Below are positions 63,953 to 64,000 of a stretch of DNA of 64,000 nt, one piece after another. The stretch spans positions 45,071 to 109,070 of the forward strand of contig JASBVO010000021.1 of the NCBI GenBank assembly GCA_029961105.1, in the 5' to 3' direction. Source of the stretch: Micrococcus sp. (GTDB taxonomy: Bacteria; Actinomycetota; Actinomycetes; Actinomycetales; Micrococcaceae). Each line of letters begins with the position of its first letter. The first letter of the stretch is position 1. The position numbers and the translations under genes are program-made. The notes below the pieces were generated by a model. That model did not search any database and was not told the DNA's origin. It saw only the letters and a list, made by a program, of their open reading frames with translations.

Positions 63953-64000
63953 CGACGGTCGAAATCTGACCCCTTAGCGACGGTTGAAATTTGACCCCCT
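63953..64000. repeat. IS21-type multiple terminal repeats at the window edge
   Basis: Two direct repeats with 25-base period lie at 63953-63975 (CGACGGTCGAAATCTGACCC) and 63978-64000 (CGACGGTTGAAATTTGACCC). Such multiple terminal repeats mark the ends of IS21-family elements. A TG directly before the first copy (63948) is a likely tip of the element, which would then extend beyond 64,000. Confidence 0.7.

Overview
The window reads as the chromosome of a high-GC actinobacterium, most likely a member of the Micrococcaceae (Micrococcus, Citricoccus or Arthrobacter type). The evidence is the very GC-rich coding sequence with frequent GTG and TTG starts, a mycothione reductase (so the cell makes mycothiol), a division and cell-wall cluster in actinobacterial order, two blocks whose gene order matches Mycobacterium (Rv2174-Rv2187 and Rv1826-Rv1830), and a MurE whose DNPR position reads DDPH, which suggests lysine-type rather than DAP-type peptidoglycan. 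The genus is an inference. No rRNA and no complete tRNA is present.

Bases 1-13,413 hold the dcw cluster, all on the minus strand and transcribed in the order mraZ, rsmH, ftsL-like, ftsI, murE, murF, mraY, murD, ftsW, murG, murC (cut by the window edge). Most junctions overlap by 1-4 bases. The promoter in front of mraZ carries three GTGG boxes at exact 10-bp spacing. Bases 13,700-29,060 hold a DUF3040 membrane protein, DNA polymerase IV, a polyprenyl diphosphate synthase, an Rv2175c-like DNA-binding protein, a secreted LysM/lytic transglycosylase with three near-identical LysM repeats, a PASTA-domain Ser/Thr kinase, class II DAHP synthase, an acyltransferase, a hydrolase, a ROK sugar kinase, a FadD15-type acyl-CoA synthetase and mycothione reductase. 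Bases 29,097-36,866 hold pyruvate carboxylase, a ParA-like ATPase and the conserved block gcvH-garA-ftsR-DUF151-merR. Bases 36,931-48,401 are more variable: a double-domain MarR regulator divergent from an aromatic-ring hydroxylase, an MFS and a POT transporter, a baeRF-type protein, a DUF488 protein, and an acyl-CoA synthetase/thiolase pair.

At 48,754-48,798 lies only the 3' half of a tRNA-Pro(GGG), followed by foreign-looking DNA to the end of the window. This is the expected scar of an element integrated into the 3' end of a tRNA gene, so everything from about 48,800 to beyond 64,000 is probably an integrative (conjugative or mobilizable) element. It carries an AbiE toxin-antitoxin pair, a MobF/TrwC relaxase-helicase, decayed cytosine methyltransferase and VOC-family genes, and fragments of at least five insertion-sequence families (IS110, IS3, IS256, ISL3, IS21).

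The most interesting cargo is a compact operon at 55,993-58,913: a thioredoxin, a CoA-disulfide-reductase/rhodanese fusion, a YgaP-like membrane protein, a CsoR-family regulator with the Cys-only pattern of the persulfide sensor CstR, and a 56-residue Cys/His-rich protein. A CsoR/CstR-type palindrome sits between the -35 and -10 of its promoter, and the trxA start codon falls where transcription should begin. The module looks like a mobile sulfide/persulfide detoxification unit. Its last member, a SAM methyltransferase, has been broken by a frameshift and an IS256 fragment. A second cargo module (MarR regulator divergent from an LLM flavin oxidoreductase and an NADP-binding oxidoreductase) follows.

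Many transcripts in the window appear leaderless: a TANNNT -10 box lies 6-7 bases before the start codon of at least ten genes, and this helped choose several starts.
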